Shown piece by piece: positions 1-7,088 of a DNA stretch of 25,611 nt. The notes under the pieces were generated by a model. That model ran no database searches and had not been told where the DNA came from. It was given only the letters and a program-made list of their open reading frames with translations. A program made the translations under genes and the position numbers. The DNA is from Lentisphaeria bacterium (GTDB lineage Bacteria > Verrucomicrobiota > Lentisphaeria > Victivallales > Victivallaceae). Where the stretch lies: assembly GCA_018265615.1 (NCBI GenBank), contig JABLYX010000016.1:1-25611 (forward strand). Direction: 5' to 3'. Each line of letters opens with the position of its first letter. The first letter of the stretch is position 1.

Positions 1-1
1 A

Positions 2-70
2 ATCGCCGGAATCATCGCCGCGACCCGCGAGGACCTGACGCTGACCGCCGACAAGGTCACGACCAAATAA
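2..70 (+). CDS. C-terminal fragment of an unknown protein
   Basis: The first bases hold an open frame that runs in from outside the window and stops at TAA 68-70. Only 22 residues are visible, ending in LTLTADKVTTK, which is too little to identify a family. A strong intrinsic terminator follows about 22 bases later, which supports this being the true end of a plus-strand gene. Given the phage-like genes downstream it is probably part of the same mobile element, but that is inference. Confidence 0.5.
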   Translation: MAGIIAATREDLTLTADKVTTK

Positions 71-92
71 TAACCGGACAGTAACCGGACGA

Positions 93-122
93 CGGCCCGA
101 AAATCGGGCCGTTTTATTTTTT
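93..122 (+). terminator. Rho-independent terminator
   Basis: An 8-bp perfect stem (CGGCCCGA 93-100, TCGGGCCG 104-111) with an AAA loop is followed by a run of T interrupted by one A (112-122). It closes the truncated upstream gene and separates it from the helicase/IbrAB operon. Confidence 0.9.
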
Positions 123-167
123 ATGATATTTTTATCATTATCAAGTTGAAAATGATAAAAATATCAT
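123..167. promoter_or_regulatory. Paired inverted operator-like sites, copy 1
   Basis: ATGATATTTTTATCATT (123-139) is repeated exactly in inverted orientation at 151-167, with an 11-bp spacer. Each 17-bp arm is itself dyad-like: ATGAT and ATCAT flank a 6-bp AT core. The right arm fills the space between a -35 and a -10 box of the promoter at 146-173. An identical arrangement occurs at 6159-6203. This looks like a double operator for a dimeric regulator. A recombination or replication site is a less likely alternative. Confidence 0.7.
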
Positions 168-173
168 TATATT
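146..173 (+). promoter_or_regulatory. Promoter of the helicase/IbrAB operon
   Basis: TTGAAA (146-151) and TATATT (168-173) are separated by 16 bp. The spacer contains almost all of the right operator arm (151-167), so a protein bound there would block RNA polymerase. The first gene starts about 29 bases after the -10 box. Confidence 0.6.
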
Positions 174-201
174 AGTCATTGTAACCAACAGGGAGGATAC
201 A

Positions 202-1323
202 ATGGCTCAATATTCGATCACGTACAGCTGCGGACATTCCGGCGCGGTTAATCTGCACGGCCCGGGCAAATCGCGGGAGTGGCAGATCAGAAGGATGCAG
301 TCCGAGCTTTGCCCGGACTGCCTTGCAGCCAGACGGGCCGGAGAGTCCGCCGCCGCCGCGAAAGAGTCGGCCGAAGATGGACTCCCCGAATTGACCGGCA
401 CGGAAAAGCAGGTCGAATGGGCGAAGCGCTGCCGCGCGAATTTTATGAAATCCGTGAAAAAGCTCGGTCCGGTCCCCGCGAAATGGCAGACCGTCGATGC
501 TTATCTCCGCTCGATCCGGTCGGCCTCGTGGTGGATCGAGCACCGCAACCATACGCCGGGGACGGTCTTCCCGCTTCTCAGGGAGCAGGCGGAGGCATGG
601 CGCGAAAAGCGGCAGCTCGCGGCGGCGGATCGGCAGGACATGGATTCCGTCGCGACGGAATCCGGCGACGTGACGCTCCGGCCGCAGGGAGAACCGCAGA
701 CCGAAACGGTCGTCGCGATGTCCGTATTCGAAGAGAGCATTGAAATCGTTCCGCCGGAATTCAACGACGCTTTCACGCGGCAGATGCGGCGGCTCAATTT
801 CACCTGGCAGCGCGATGCCCGGACCTACAGAATCAAGTATGCCTTCCGCCTCGGAGAGTTCCCGGAATTCGCCGCATACGCCGCCTCCGTGCTGCTGTCC
901 GCCGGATTCGTGGTCCGCGTCCCGCGGGAAGTCGCCCGCCGGATCGGGGCAGGGGAGGTCAATCCTCCTCCGGCCGTCCGGATCCTCCGGAAGGGACAGA
1001 CTTTCGCCGTATACTTCGACCGCGACCGGGGCGATTTCTACCACGAGATCCGCCGCATTCCGGGCTGCCGGTGGACGGAGGGTTCGGGCCGCGTCGGCGT
1101 GGAACATTTTGCCGACATCATCGACTTCGCCGAGCGGAATCAGGCGTTTCTGTCGCCCGGAGCCCGGAAGCTGATCGAGCTTGGCAAAAGCGGACGAAGC
1201 GCTCAGGTCGAGACGGTCCCGGAGCTTCCGGCCGAACGGTTCACGGCTCCCGATACCGTGCCTGAGGTGCTGGAAGTGCCCGAAGCGGTGGAAGTGCCGG
1301 AGGCGCTGCGCGATGAGATTTGA
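202..1323 (+). CDS. Zinc-ribbon and HARP-like domain protein, helicase partner
   Basis: A 373-residue protein of unknown precise role. The N-terminus has a Cys-Gly-His and a later CPDC pair, consistent with a small zinc ribbon. A conserved-looking LTGTEKQVEWAKR segment follows, a motif I associate with phage and plasmid hypothetical proteins. The second half has two stretches resembling HARP-like modules, the second around IPGCRWTEGSGRVGVEHF; such modules often precede SNF2 helicases in one polypeptide. Here the helicase is the next gene, overlapping by 11 bp, so the two may form one functional unit on DNA. The acidic, Val/Pro/Glu-rich tail looks disordered. The start ATG has a good Shine-Dalgarno (GGGAGGA, 191-197). 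The domain assignments are inference from pattern only. Confidence 0.75.
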   Translation: MAQYSITYSCGHSGAVNLHGPGKSREWQIRRMQSELCPDCLAARRAGESAAAAKESAEDGLPELTGTEKQVEWAKRCRANFMKSVKKLGPVPAKWQTVDAYLRSIRSASWWIEHRNHTPGTVFPLLREQAEAWREKRQLAAADRQDMDSVATESGDVTLRPQGEPQTETVVAMSVFEESIEIVPPEFNDAFTRQMRRLNFTWQRDARTYRIKYAFRLGEFPEFAAYAASVLLSAGFVVRVPREVARRIGAGEVNPPPAVRILRKGQTFAVYFDRDRGDFYHEIRRIPGCRWTEGSGRVGVEHFADIIDFAERNQAFLSPGARKLIELGKSGRSAQVETVPELPAERFTAPDTVPEVLEVPEAVEVPEALRDEI

Positions 1324-2725
1324 GACGACGACCAGTCTGCTTCCTCACCAGCGGCGGGCGGTGGAGAAGCTCCTGCCGCTGCGGGTCGGGGCGCTGTTCA
1401 TGGAGATGGGGACCGGCAAGAGCCGGACCGCCATTGAATTCATCCGGCGCAGATGCGGGAAGCTGTCGAAGGTCGTCTGGTGCTGCCCGGTCTCCCTGAA
1501 AAACACCGTTGAGCAGGAGATCCGCAAACACACCGACGCGGAGGACATTTTCATCTTCGACGACCGCGTGACCGGACGGAGCCTCCCGTCCGCCTCCTGG
1601 TACATCGTCGGATTGGAATCGGTATCCTCCAGCATCCGCGTGGCGGTCGCCGTGGAAAAGCTCATCGACCGGCGGAGCATGGTGATCGTCGATGAATCGA
1701 GTTACATTAAGGGGCCGTTTTCGAAGCGTTCGCGCCGGTTGACGCTGTTCGCGCAGCGGGCGCGTTACCGGATGATCCTGACCGGAACGCCGGTCAGCCA
1801 GGGGATCGTCGATCTCTACAGCCAGCTTCAATTCCTCTCGCCGGAGATTCTCGGCTACAACTCGTTTTACTCATTCGCCAAAAACCATCTGGAATACTCG
1901 CAGGAGTTCCCCGGCCTGATCGTCGCGTCCCACAACATCCCGTATATCGCGGCCAAAATAGCGCCGTACGTTTATCAGGTGACGAAACAGGAATGCCTCG
2001 ATTTGCCGGAAAAGCTCTACGACCAGCTCACCGTTCATATGACACTCGAACAACTGATCCTGTACCACGATACGAAGGAAGAGTTTCTGAACCGGCTCGA
2101 AAACCGTCCGGACTGGGCGACGGGGCCGCTGATTTTCGGAATGTTCACGGCGCTGCAGGAGATCGCCTGCGGATTTCTCCGCAGGCGGGTGAAGGGCGGA
2201 TTTGAATTGGAAGAGGTCGCCCACCACCGGCTCTATTATTTAAATGAGGCCATTTCGCGAAATCCGGGAAAGACGATCATCTGGTGCAAGTATCAATACG
2301 ACGTCGGGCAGATCGGGAAGTACCTCACTTCGGAGTTCGGCGCGGACTCATTCGGGACATTCTGCGGCAATGTGAAACCGGCGGCCCGGCAGCGGGAGGT
2401 CGATAAATTCCGCGGTCCGGCGCGGTTCTTTCTCGCGACTATTCAGTGCGGCGGCCACGGCCTGACTTTAAATGAAGCGGAAAACGTGATATTTTATAAC
2501 AATGGATTTAAATATTCGGAGCGGCTGCAGGCGGAGGACCGCAGCCACCGGATCGGCCAGGCACGCCGTGTCACCTATATCGATCTATGGTGCAACTGCG
2601 GTGTTGAACGGCGGATCCGGCAGGCCCATGAATCGAAAGGGGACGCCGTCGAGATGTTCCGGGCCGAAGTCGAAAAGATTAAAAACAGCCGCGAAAAGCT
2701 GCAGAACCTGGTGAGGTCCCTATGA
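1313..2725 (+). CDS. SNF2-family DEAD/DEAH helicase-like ATPase
   Basis: A 470-residue superfamily 2 ATPase of the SNF2 type, expected to translocate on double-stranded DNA. Visible motifs are LLPHQ near residue 10, Walker A GTGKS (33-37), the DExx box DESS (127-130), motif III TGTP (157-160), a motif V-like region GGHGLTL, and motif VI QAEDRSHRIGQ near the C-terminus. The length is that of a bare helicase core with no added nuclease. I chose the ATG at 1313 over an in-frame ATG at 1181: the earlier one would overlap the upstream gene by 143 bp and add a low-complexity Arg/Ser-rich stretch, while 1313 has GGAGG (1299-1303) nine bases upstream and overlaps the previous stop by 11 bp. Translational coupling with both neighbours is likely. 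Confidence 0.93.
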   Translation: MRFETTTSLLPHQRRAVEKLLPLRVGALFMEMGTGKSRTAIEFIRRRCGKLSKVVWCCPVSLKNTVEQEIRKHTDAEDIFIFDDRVTGRSLPSASWYIVGLESVSSSIRVAVAVEKLIDRRSMVIVDESSYIKGPFSKRSRRLTLFAQRARYRMILTGTPVSQGIVDLYSQLQFLSPEILGYNSFYSFAKNHLEYSQEFPGLIVASHNIPYIAAKIAPYVYQVTKQECLDLPEKLYDQLTVHMTLEQLILYHDTKEEFLNRLENRPDWATGPLIFGMFTALQEIACGFLRRRVKGGFELEEVAHHRLYYLNEAISRNPGKTIIWCKYQYDVGQIGKYLTSEFGADSFGTFCGNVKPAARQREVDKFRGPARFFLATIQCGGHGLTLNEAENVIFYNNGFKYSERLQAEDRSHRIGQARRVTYIDLWCNCGVERRIRQAHESKGDAVEMFRAEVEKIKNSREKLQNLVRSL

Positions 2726-3582
2726 TTTGCCTTGGATTCGATCATCAACAGAAACAGGAGCTGATCCGCCGGAAGTGCGAAGAGCACGGCGTCCGGAAGG
2801 TCTACGTCTTTTACGGCAAAGCCCGGCCGGAATACGATCTGCCGTGCGAAACGGAATACCGTTCCTGGGACGATGTGATTCTTTACAAATATTTCTACCG
2901 GCTGCTGGGGGAGATCGACAAGTCCGGCCTGATCGTGGCCGATGAGATGATGCGGACGCAGAACCGGAACAGCCTCACTTATAACTGTATGCACCATTAT
3001 CTGAATCAGTGCGGGGTTCGCCTGGTCTTCGAATATTTCCCGCTGGTCGAGGACCGGGAAAATTTCATGATCCTGGCCGACTTCGAGGACAAGGCCCGGA
3101 TGCGCCGGAAGCCGTTCAGCCCCGAGCTGTTCCGTGATGTGACGGTCGAAATCGTGCGGCGTGACTACCGGATCAAGCCGGTTCCGGTCGAACTCACCGA
3201 CGCGGACCGGCAGAAGTACGCCGACGAAAAGGAGAAGCTGTTCGCCGGCGCCGAATCGATCAAGGATCCGGAGTGCCTGCCGCGCCGTATGGCGTTGCTG
3301 GCCGGGAACTTCAAGGCGGCGTCCATCGATCCGGCGAGGAATTACGTCGCCCGGAACAAACGGTTCAGGGCGTCCAATGTCTACACCTATAAGGATGCGC
3401 CGGATGATGGGGTGCTGCTTGATCCGGCTCAGAATGTGATGGAGCTGCACGATTATCTGAAGCGCCACCGCCGCACCCGGCTCGAATACCTGACGACCGG
3501 TCTCAAGGTGGACGAGTATTACCTCGGCCGTTACCGGGAGATTTCGCGGACAATGAAGGAGATCTACGATGCCATCGGATAA
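2722..3582 (+). CDS. Conserved-looking protein of unknown function
   Basis: A 286-residue soluble protein I do not recognise. It starts on an ATGA overlap with the helicase stop and ends inside the start region of the PAPS-reductase-like gene (14-bp overlap), so it is translated as part of the same operon. It is rich in Arg, Lys, Asp, Glu and Tyr, with no signal peptide or membrane segment. The N-terminal part alternates beta-like stretches (KVYVFYG, GLIVADE, VRLVFEYF) with charged helices, which suggests an alpha/beta fold resembling a nucleotide-binding or helicase-associated domain. The C-terminal half is predicted-looking helical. Because it sits between a helicase and an ATP pyrophosphatase, it may be an adaptor of that machinery, but no motif proves this. 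Confidence 0.8.
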   Translation: MICLGFDHQQKQELIRRKCEEHGVRKVYVFYGKARPEYDLPCETEYRSWDDVILYKYFYRLLGEIDKSGLIVADEMMRTQNRNSLTYNCMHHYLNQCGVRLVFEYFPLVEDRENFMILADFEDKARMRRKPFSPELFRDVTVEIVRRDYRIKPVPVELTDADRQKYADEKEKLFAGAESIKDPECLPRRMALLAGNFKAASIDPARNYVARNKRFRASNVYTYKDAPDDGVLLDPAQNVMELHDYLKRHRRTRLEYLTTGLKVDEYYLGRYREISRTMKEIYDAIG

Positions 3583-4699
3583 CGCCATTCAGGTTTACAC
3601 CAGCGAAGACGTGCTGAGCGCCGCGCGCCGGCGGATCAGCTATCTGTTCGACGAGTTCGAAAATATCATCGTGAGCATCAGCGGCGGCAAGGATTCGACC
3701 GTCACGGCCCACCTGGCGCTGACCGAGGCGCACAAACGCGGGCGGCGGATCGGGATCTTCTTCCTCGACGAGGAGGTCGTATACGCCTCCACGATCGAAC
3801 AGGTCCGATACCTGATGACGCTTTACCCGGAGAACACGATCAAGCTGTGGCTGCAGATCGAATTCAATTTGACCAACTCCACGAGCTTCGAGGAGTCGCA
3901 GCTCAAATGCTGGGAGGCCGGAAAGCACAAGATGTGGATGCGTCCGAAGGAGCGAGACAGCATTCAACACAAGTCATGGGATCCGGCCACCGAAACCGTC
4001 CGCGACAAAAACAAGGGGTTCGGCTTTTACGACGTGTTGGAGAATTTTCAGAATTCTCAGAAAAACACCGCCTTCCTCGTCGGGATCCGGGCCACCGAGA
4101 GCCCGAACCGCTGGCGCGCGTGTGCCCGGAACAAGTGCTATAAAGATGTCCGGTGGGGAACGAAGCGCCCGAACGGCAATTACACGTTCTATCCGATTTA
4201 CGACTGGAACTTCTCGGACGTCTGGAAATATCTGTATGAGAACGGTGTCCGTTACTCCCGGATCTATGACTACCAGCACAAAATGGGATTCGGGATCAAC
4301 GACATCCGGGTCAGCAGCCTGGTGCATGAAAAGAGCTTCAAGAGCCTCGTCGAACTGCCGAGCTTCGAGCCGAAAACCTACGACCGGCTCTGCAAGCGGA
4401 TGAAGGGGATCCGGTTCGGCAACGAGTTCGGCAAAAACCGGACGGTCATGAAGTGTCAGAAACTCCCGGAGAATTTCAAAAGCTGGATGGAGTACCGCGA
4501 CTTCCTGCTCAAAACCTACCCGGATTTGGAAAAGAAGCCGATTTTCGAAAAGCGGTTCGCCAAACACCTGAACAACAATTATGTCGCCCGGCAGCAGTGC
4601 CGCCAGCTGATTTTGAACGACTATGAAAACAATCTTCCGGTCAGCAACCGCGAGGACCCGATTCTGAAACGCATTGAATTCTGGAGGGACAACCTGTGA
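3569..4699 (+). CDS. PAPS-reductase-like ATP pyrophosphatase (IbrA-like)
   Basis: A 376-residue member of the phosphoadenosine phosphosulfate reductase / N-type ATP pyrophosphatase superfamily. The PP-loop is SGGKDS at residues 38-43, preceded by the usual beta strand IIVSI. Downstream are VGIRATESPNRW and RACARNKCYKDV, in which paired cysteines could serve sulfur chemistry or bind metal, then FYPIYDWNFSDVWKY, the typical 'P...W...DVW.Y' segment. Length and immediate pairing with a ParB-fold gene match the IbrA/IbrB pair of E. coli, and the fold is shared with DndC of DNA phosphorothioation. The chemistry catalysed is unknown; adenylation or thiolation of a nucleic acid is an inference. The start ATG has AAGGAGA (3556-3562) seven bases upstream. 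Confidence 0.92.
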   Translation: MPSDNAIQVYTSEDVLSAARRRISYLFDEFENIIVSISGGKDSTVTAHLALTEAHKRGRRIGIFFLDEEVVYASTIEQVRYLMTLYPENTIKLWLQIEFNLTNSTSFEESQLKCWEAGKHKMWMRPKERDSIQHKSWDPATETVRDKNKGFGFYDVLENFQNSQKNTAFLVGIRATESPNRWRACARNKCYKDVRWGTKRPNGNYTFYPIYDWNFSDVWKYLYENGVRYSRIYDYQHKMGFGINDIRVSSLVHEKSFKSLVELPSFEPKTYDRLCKRMKGIRFGNEFGKNRTVMKCQKLPENFKSWMEYRDFLLKTYPDLEKKPIFEKRFAKHLNNNYVARQQCRQLILNDYENNLPVSNREDPILKRIEFWRDNL

Positions 4700-5226
4700 A
4701 AACGATCCAAACCCAACAGGGCGAAATATCCCTGCCGTGCTTCGACGTAATCATGATGGACATCGATAAAGTGCGTCCGAACGACTACAACCCGAACAGC
4801 GTTCCGGAGCATTACATGGAGCTCCTGAAGGAGTCGGTAGTCGCCAACGGATTCTGTTTTCCTGTGGTCACGATCTACGACAGGGATGATGATATTTACG
4901 TCATCATCGACGGCGAACACCGATATCTGCTGTTCCGCGACTGGCTCGGGGCGAAGGAGCTGCCGATCGTCGTGCTGCCGCACGACATCAGCCAACGCAT
5001 GTGCGCCACGATGCAGTTCAACCGCGCCCGCGGCATTCATCAGGTGGAAAAAGACGCGAATATCGTCCGTTCGCTGCTGGAGCAGGGAATGGCCGAGGAG
5101 GACGTGGCCCGGCAGCTCGGCATGGAGCTGGAAGCCGTCTATCGGATGAAGCAGATCACCGGAATCGCCGCGCTGTTCGCAAATCAGCCGTGGAGCAAAT
5201 CCTGGGAGATGGCAGACCATGAGTGA
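4696..5226 (+). CDS. ParB/sulfiredoxin-fold protein (IbrB-like)
   Basis: A 176-residue protein with a ParB N-terminal domain: KVRPNDYNPN (25-34), then the nucleotide-binding motif GEHR at 73-76 and GAKELPIVVL. A helix-turn-helix-like segment follows around residues 125-150 (EEDVARQLGMELEAVYRM). It starts with GTG on a 4-bp GTGA overlap with the PAPS-reductase-like gene; GGAGGG at 4683-4688 decides the start. The order PAPS reductase then ParB is that of ibrA-ibrB, described in E. coli as a regulatory pair for immunoglobulin-binding proteins. Because the ParB domain is a CTPase/nuclease-like fold, it may act as switch or effector rather than in chromosome segregation. No ParA is nearby. Confidence 0.9.
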   Translation: MKTIQTQQGEISLPCFDVIMMDIDKVRPNDYNPNSVPEHYMELLKESVVANGFCFPVVTIYDRDDDIYVIIDGEHRYLLFRDWLGAKELPIVVLPHDISQRMCATMQFNRARGIHQVEKDANIVRSLLEQGMAEEDVARQLGMELEAVYRMKQITGIAALFANQPWSKSWEMADHE

Positions 5227-6073
5227 GAGATGGGATTACGGCGGTGCGATCGAGCGTTATCCGATCCGGCCGGGCGAAGTGTGGCGGATCGGGGAAAGCA
5301 AAGTTGCGGTCAACGACCTGTTCGACGGGCTGCCGAAATTCATGAGCGAGGCGGATTTGATTTTCGTTGATCCGCCGTGGAACATCGGCAACCTGAACAG
5401 CTTCGTTACTAAGGCGGGCCGGGATAATTACCGGGATGACTTCCGGGAATTCTACACGGCGCTTTTCCGTCACATCGCGGAGATTGCGCCTCATACCTGC
5501 TATGTGGAGGTCGGCAAGGAGTACCTTGACGAGTTCCTGGCCGAAATGAAAAAGCTCTTCAGGTACGTGACCTTTTACAATTCCTCGTACTACCACCGGA
5601 AAGAAAACCTCTGCTACGTGATCCGCGGCAGCCGGAAGGCGAAAAAGCCGAAGCTCGACTATATGGATGAGGAGGACATAATCGCATGGGTGTGCGAAAA
5701 CGAGCAGTACGAATGTATCGGGGATCCGTGTATCGGGCGTGGCCTGGTGGCGGTGAACGCACATAAACACGGCCGGAAGTTTGTCGGCTGCGAATTGAAT
5801 CCGAAACGCCTGGCGGTGCTGCTGGAACGCATCGGGGAAGGATGGGAAAAAGTGAGAGACAGCGAAGCATTGAAGGAGAGCCTGGAGCGCTCCGGCCTAT
5901 CGACCAAAATGTTTGCGGAACTCCTGGGGATCAAAGCCTCGACGCTCCGCAACCTGCTTTGCGGGGCGCAGGCGTTATCCGACGCGAACATGAAACGTCA
6001 TCAGTACATCGCGGAAAAAATGTCCAAAATCCTGAACGAACTGAAAAAAGAGCTGAACCTCCTGGACAAGTAA
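5219..6073 (+). CDS. DNA methyltransferase with C-terminal helix-turn-helix
   Basis: A 284-residue amino-methyltransferase-like protein. Motif IV DPPW is at 51-54 (LIFVDPPW) and the AdoMet-binding motif I is at 169-175 (DPCIGRG), followed by FVGCELNPKRL. The catalytic motif preceding the AdoMet motif is the beta-class order, which suggests N6-adenine or N4-cytosine methylation. Motif I departs from the usual DPFxGSGTT, so activity is not certain. From about residue 218 a helix-turn-helix of the XRE/Cro type (KMFAELLGIKASTLRNLL) is fused at the C-terminus, which could target the enzyme or make it an autoregulator. It overlaps the ParB gene by 8 bp and is the last gene of the operon. No restriction endonuclease is adjacent. 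Confidence 0.88.
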   Translation: MSERWDYGGAIERYPIRPGEVWRIGESKVAVNDLFDGLPKFMSEADLIFVDPPWNIGNLNSFVTKAGRDNYRDDFREFYTALFRHIAEIAPHTCYVEVGKEYLDEFLAEMKKLFRYVTFYNSSYYHRKENLCYVIRGSRKAKKPKLDYMDEEDIIAWVCENEQYECIGDPCIGRGLVAVNAHKHGRKFVGCELNPKRLAVLLERIGEGWEKVRDSEALKESLERSGLSTKMFAELLGIKASTLRNLLCGAQALSDANMKRHQYIAEKMSKILNELKKELNLLDK

Positions 6074-6158
6074 TTGAAACCGGTTTATGCAGGCAGATAA
6101 GGATTGTACGTAAACCTCTTTTATTTCCCTGCGCAAAGCGATTTAGGCATCATCTGCA

Positions 6159-6203
6159 ATGATATTTTTATCATTGCAAAGCCTGAAATGATAAAAATAT
6201 CAT
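6159..6203. promoter_or_regulatory. Paired inverted operator-like sites, copy 2
   Basis: The same 17-bp arms as at 123-167, in the same order and with the same 11-bp spacing: 6159-6175 and 6187-6203. The spacer sequence differs from copy 1, so the arms and their distance are what is conserved. It lies in the 269-bp gap after the methyltransferase gene. A candidate promoter TTGCAA (6174-6179) / TATCAT (6198-6203), 18-bp spacing, overlaps it. Confidence 0.7.
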
Positions 6204-6310
6204 AATTGCGGTTTGTTGAATAGCGATGTCTAATTATTAAGTTGACATCTGCTTATTATGCACGGATCGAGCATACGGTCGTTTGTGATAGTTTTACCGA
6301 TCAACCGAAA

Positions 6311-6327
6311 TAGGATATGTTATCCTA
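6311..6327. promoter_or_regulatory. Palindrome before the XkdW-like gene
   Basis: TAGGATA (6311-6317) and TATCCTA (6321-6327) form a perfect 7-bp inverted repeat around TGT, ending five bases before the Shine-Dalgarno (GGAAGGA 6332-6338). It could be an operator or a small leader hairpin. A consensus -35 TTGACA is present at 6242-6247, but no convincing -10 lies at the right distance. Confidence 0.45.
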
Positions 6328-6342
6328 AAACGGAAGGATTGT

Positions 6343-6663
6343 ATGAAATACGCAATCGATAAAATGATTCAGACATTGCTTCCGGACGCAATTCCGGGCA
6401 AGGATTTTGTCATTGAAGAAGTCGGAGATGGCACGGCGATGCTGTCTCAATGGAATGCAGCCAAGCTGGGGCCGAATCCCGGGCTGGAACAGCTTCATGA
6501 CATGTACATGCGTTATGTCATGAGGAGAAAAGCGGCAATTCCAACAATTGACGTGACGGATCCTATGCCATATCTCGCGGAACAACGGGCACGGCGTGCC
6601 CGGGAAATCACAGATAAAAAGGTGGAAATCATCGGAAATTGCGCGTTTCGACGAATCAACTGA
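6343..6663 (+). CDS. Short XkdW-like phage protein
   Basis: A 106-residue protein. The segment LSQWNAAKLGPNPGLEQL resembles the 'WN...LG..P....L' element seen in XkdW and tail-fibre-assembly-type phage proteins, but the similarity is short and the assignment tentative. The C-terminus is basic and helical. The ATG at 6343 has GGAAGGA four bases upstream. It is the first gene of a small plus-strand group and sits downstream of the second paired-operator site, so it may be controlled with the helicase operon. Confidence 0.65.
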   Translation: MKYAIDKMIQTLLPDAIPGKDFVIEEVGDGTAMLSQWNAAKLGPNPGLEQLHDMYMRYVMRRKAAIPTIDVTDPMPYLAEQRARRAREITDKKVEIIGNCAFRRIN

Positions 6664-6680
6664 ATGGAGAGGGCGAGGTA

Positions 6681-7088
6681 ATGATTGACCTGATTGATGT
6701 GAAAGAAGCAGCTGAAATTCTCGGCCTTGGCGGAACGCAGACTCGGGCGGTGCTCGGAGAACCAGACGAAATCGACATCATCTCGACCGGACAGGCGAAG
6801 CATCTTTTTTTTCGGTGCCGCGTTGAAGAGACGCGGCGACGTCGGGAATGCGAGCAGTGCCGCAAGTCAGGAGACAAAGGGAAGCGAAGTTGTTACCACT
6901 GTCGGAACCGGTATCCGGAATGTGAACTTACCAGCGGGCTTTGTGCGAAATGTCAAGCCGCGAAGCTGGTGAAAAATTTTGCCTGTCACGGCAATTGCTG
7001 CAAATGTCCGGTCGATTGTTCCCGACTTCGTATTTTAGCCGGAGCGCTTGCAAAATTTCAGCTCGAAGCTGTAGGGCAGGCGAAATAG
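6681..7088 (+). CDS. HTH and cysteine-rich zinc-binding protein
   Basis: A 135-residue protein. The N-terminus (LIDVKEAAEILGLGGTQTRAVL) looks like an excisionase/MerR-type winged helix-turn-helix, which often reads DNA in mobile elements. The middle and C-terminus carry at least four Cys-x2-Cys pairs (CEQC, CYHC, CAKC, CKCPVDC), consistent with two or more zinc-binding knuckles. The ATG at 6681 was chosen over an upstream ATG at 6639 because GAGGGCGAGG (6669-6678) directly precedes it and it clears the previous stop. It may be a regulator or an excisionase-like factor. The 3' end overlaps the convergent protease gene by 31 bp, with no terminator between them. Confidence 0.7.
   Translation: MIDLIDVKEAAEILGLGGTQTRAVLGEPDEIDIISTGQAKHLFFRCRVEETRRRRECEQCRKSGDKGKRSCYHCRNRYPECELTSGLCAKCQAAKLVKNFACHGNCCKCPVDCSRLRILAGALAKFQLEAVGQAK

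Noticed and set aside
123..167. Fur-box reading of the paired AT-rich sites
   Set aside because: The GAT/ATC content is suggestive, but the half-site spacing does not match the Fur 7-1-7 pattern and no iron genes are near.
172..1107. Long open frame on the minus strand opposite the first operon gene
   Set aside because: It is Arg/Pro-rich shadow coding of the GC-rich plus-strand gene, without a family pattern.
1181..1312. Upstream start for the helicase
   Set aside because: It would overlap the previous gene by 143 bp and add a low-complexity Arg/Ser stretch; ATG 1313 has a better ribosome site.
2575..3588. Minus-strand 337-residue open frame opposite the unknown operon gene
   Set aside because: Shadow of a gene that is clearly fixed by overlaps on both sides; no recognisable motif.
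4696..5226. ParB as a plasmid partition protein
   Set aside because: No ParA gene or parS-like cluster is near; the pairing with a PAPS-reductase-like gene fits IbrB instead.
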